Source of the DNA: Polytrichum commune
Lineage: Eukaryota; Streptophyta; Polytrichopsida; Polytrichales; Polytrichaceae
DNA: 60,000 nt
Reading direction: 5' to 3'
Assembly: GCA_950295325.1 (NCBI GenBank)
Contig: OX485808.1
Span: 19,924,527-19,984,526, forward strand
Shown: piece by piece, positions 59,401-60,000 of the stretch
Position numbering within the stretch: the first letter of the stretch is position 1
Layout: each line of letters opens with the position of its first letter
Made by a program: the position numbers and the translations under genes
The notes under the pieces: model-generated
Database searches by the model: none
The model's input: only the letters and a program-made list of their open reading frames with translations
Told to the model about the DNA's origin: nothing

Positions 59401-60000
59401 CGCAAATAGTTGGGTTGCCTCTTCATGCAAATTACATTGGGCCAAAATTAGATCACAAAAACTTATAAATTTGATTGTTGATTTATAATATGTATCGCAA
59501 CCATGGTAAGAGAAATTACTATATGTTATCATCGTGGTAGTATCATAGTAAATATCCAAAACCGTGTGGATTGTCAGTAAATTAACATGGGGCAAGTTAA
59601 TTGCAGATGTTGATGTAAATGCCAAATTTGCAAGAGTGTCAAATTGGGTTATTGGAAGCCACCCTTCAATGAATACCTAATTTTATGCCCATGCATGTTC
59701 AAGGAGAAGGCCAAGGATTCGTGGTGTCTACCTTCACTCATTCATTAAGAAAGTGAAAACTCAATGCACTAATTCTATAACATGAAAATGATATTTTTGA
59801 AGATAAATAAATTGCAAGAGATGACCATAAAAACCTTGAGTCAGTCAAAAATTGAATGTCACAAGCTGAAATGAAAATGGTCGTCAATCTCTAGGGGACT
59901 CGTTTTTACTCTAGAGCCCCTTCATCCAAGATGAATGAGTTTACATAGATGCCACAAACCCCAAGCCGAGAGGAGCACCTAAAACCAAGTTACTGTGGGG
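56500..60000. other. AT-rich intergenic flank
   Basis: No gene recognised. Contains an AGAAAA run near 57498, a 9-G run (57593-57601), a GAA run near 58313, a CTTCC run near 58650 and a pair of GGTATTTAGTGTCAC / GTGACATTGAATACC segments (about 59041 and 59236) that could be the ends of another small element. Confidence 0.55.

Noticed and set aside
1-60000. CRISPR arrays, operons, ribosome binding sites
   Set aside because: The window is eukaryotic nuclear DNA; regular repeats seen are microsatellites or transposon-derived.

Overview
The window is a piece of a large, repeat-rich land-plant nuclear genome. The evidence is a gene with canonical GT-AG introns encoding an SBP-box (SQUAMOSA promoter-binding-like, SPL) transcription factor, a plant-specific family. 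Around it is AT-rich DNA full of plant-type transposon remnants: a non-LTR retrotransposon, hAT, Harbinger-like (TTA target duplications) and mariner/Stowaway-like (TA target duplications) elements. Gene density is very low, with one convincing protein-coding gene in 60 kb. I suspect a non-seed plant (moss, lycophyte or fern) from the general look of the LINE and the gene, but nothing in the sequence proves this.

Layout. Positions 1 to about 43,600 are a graveyard of repeats: several families of small inverted-repeat elements in two to four copies each, two mirror-oriented elements of exactly 794 bp, a pair of Harbinger-like elements with perfect TTA duplications, a decayed LINE (about 11.7-13.8 kb) plus a 102-bp dead-on-arrival copy of it with a 16-bp target duplication, an inverted pair of LTR-like repeats carrying about 40-bp tandem arrays, a minisatellite of about 165 bp period, a decayed hAT transposase tail, and many G or C homopolymers of 9-19 bases. 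Positions 43.6-45.4 kb change abruptly to GC-rich DNA with CT/GA, GGGGA and TTG repeats; this looks like a promoter/leader region, perhaps divergent. Positions 45.4-50.1 kb are mostly repeat-poor, gene-like, non-coding DNA that probably holds the leader and leader introns of the SBP gene. Positions 50,174-54,660 carry the seven-exon SBP coding region (670 residues). Positions 55.86-56.5 kb hold a tandem duplication of about 295 bp in which each full unit contains a long, well-paired, microRNA-precursor-like foldback. From 56.6 kb to the end the sequence returns to AT-rich intergenic DNA.

How parts may work together. The SBP protein should be a nuclear, zinc-dependent DNA-binding regulator. 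Immediately before its start codon there is a 20-base stretch close to the standard miR156 target site of other SPL genes, and a two-codon upstream ORF whose stop overlaps the main AUG. The pyrimidine-rich stretch could equally be a splice acceptor, so these control ideas are hypotheses. The tandem hairpins downstream may be an unrecognised MIRNA cluster or the remains of foldback elements.
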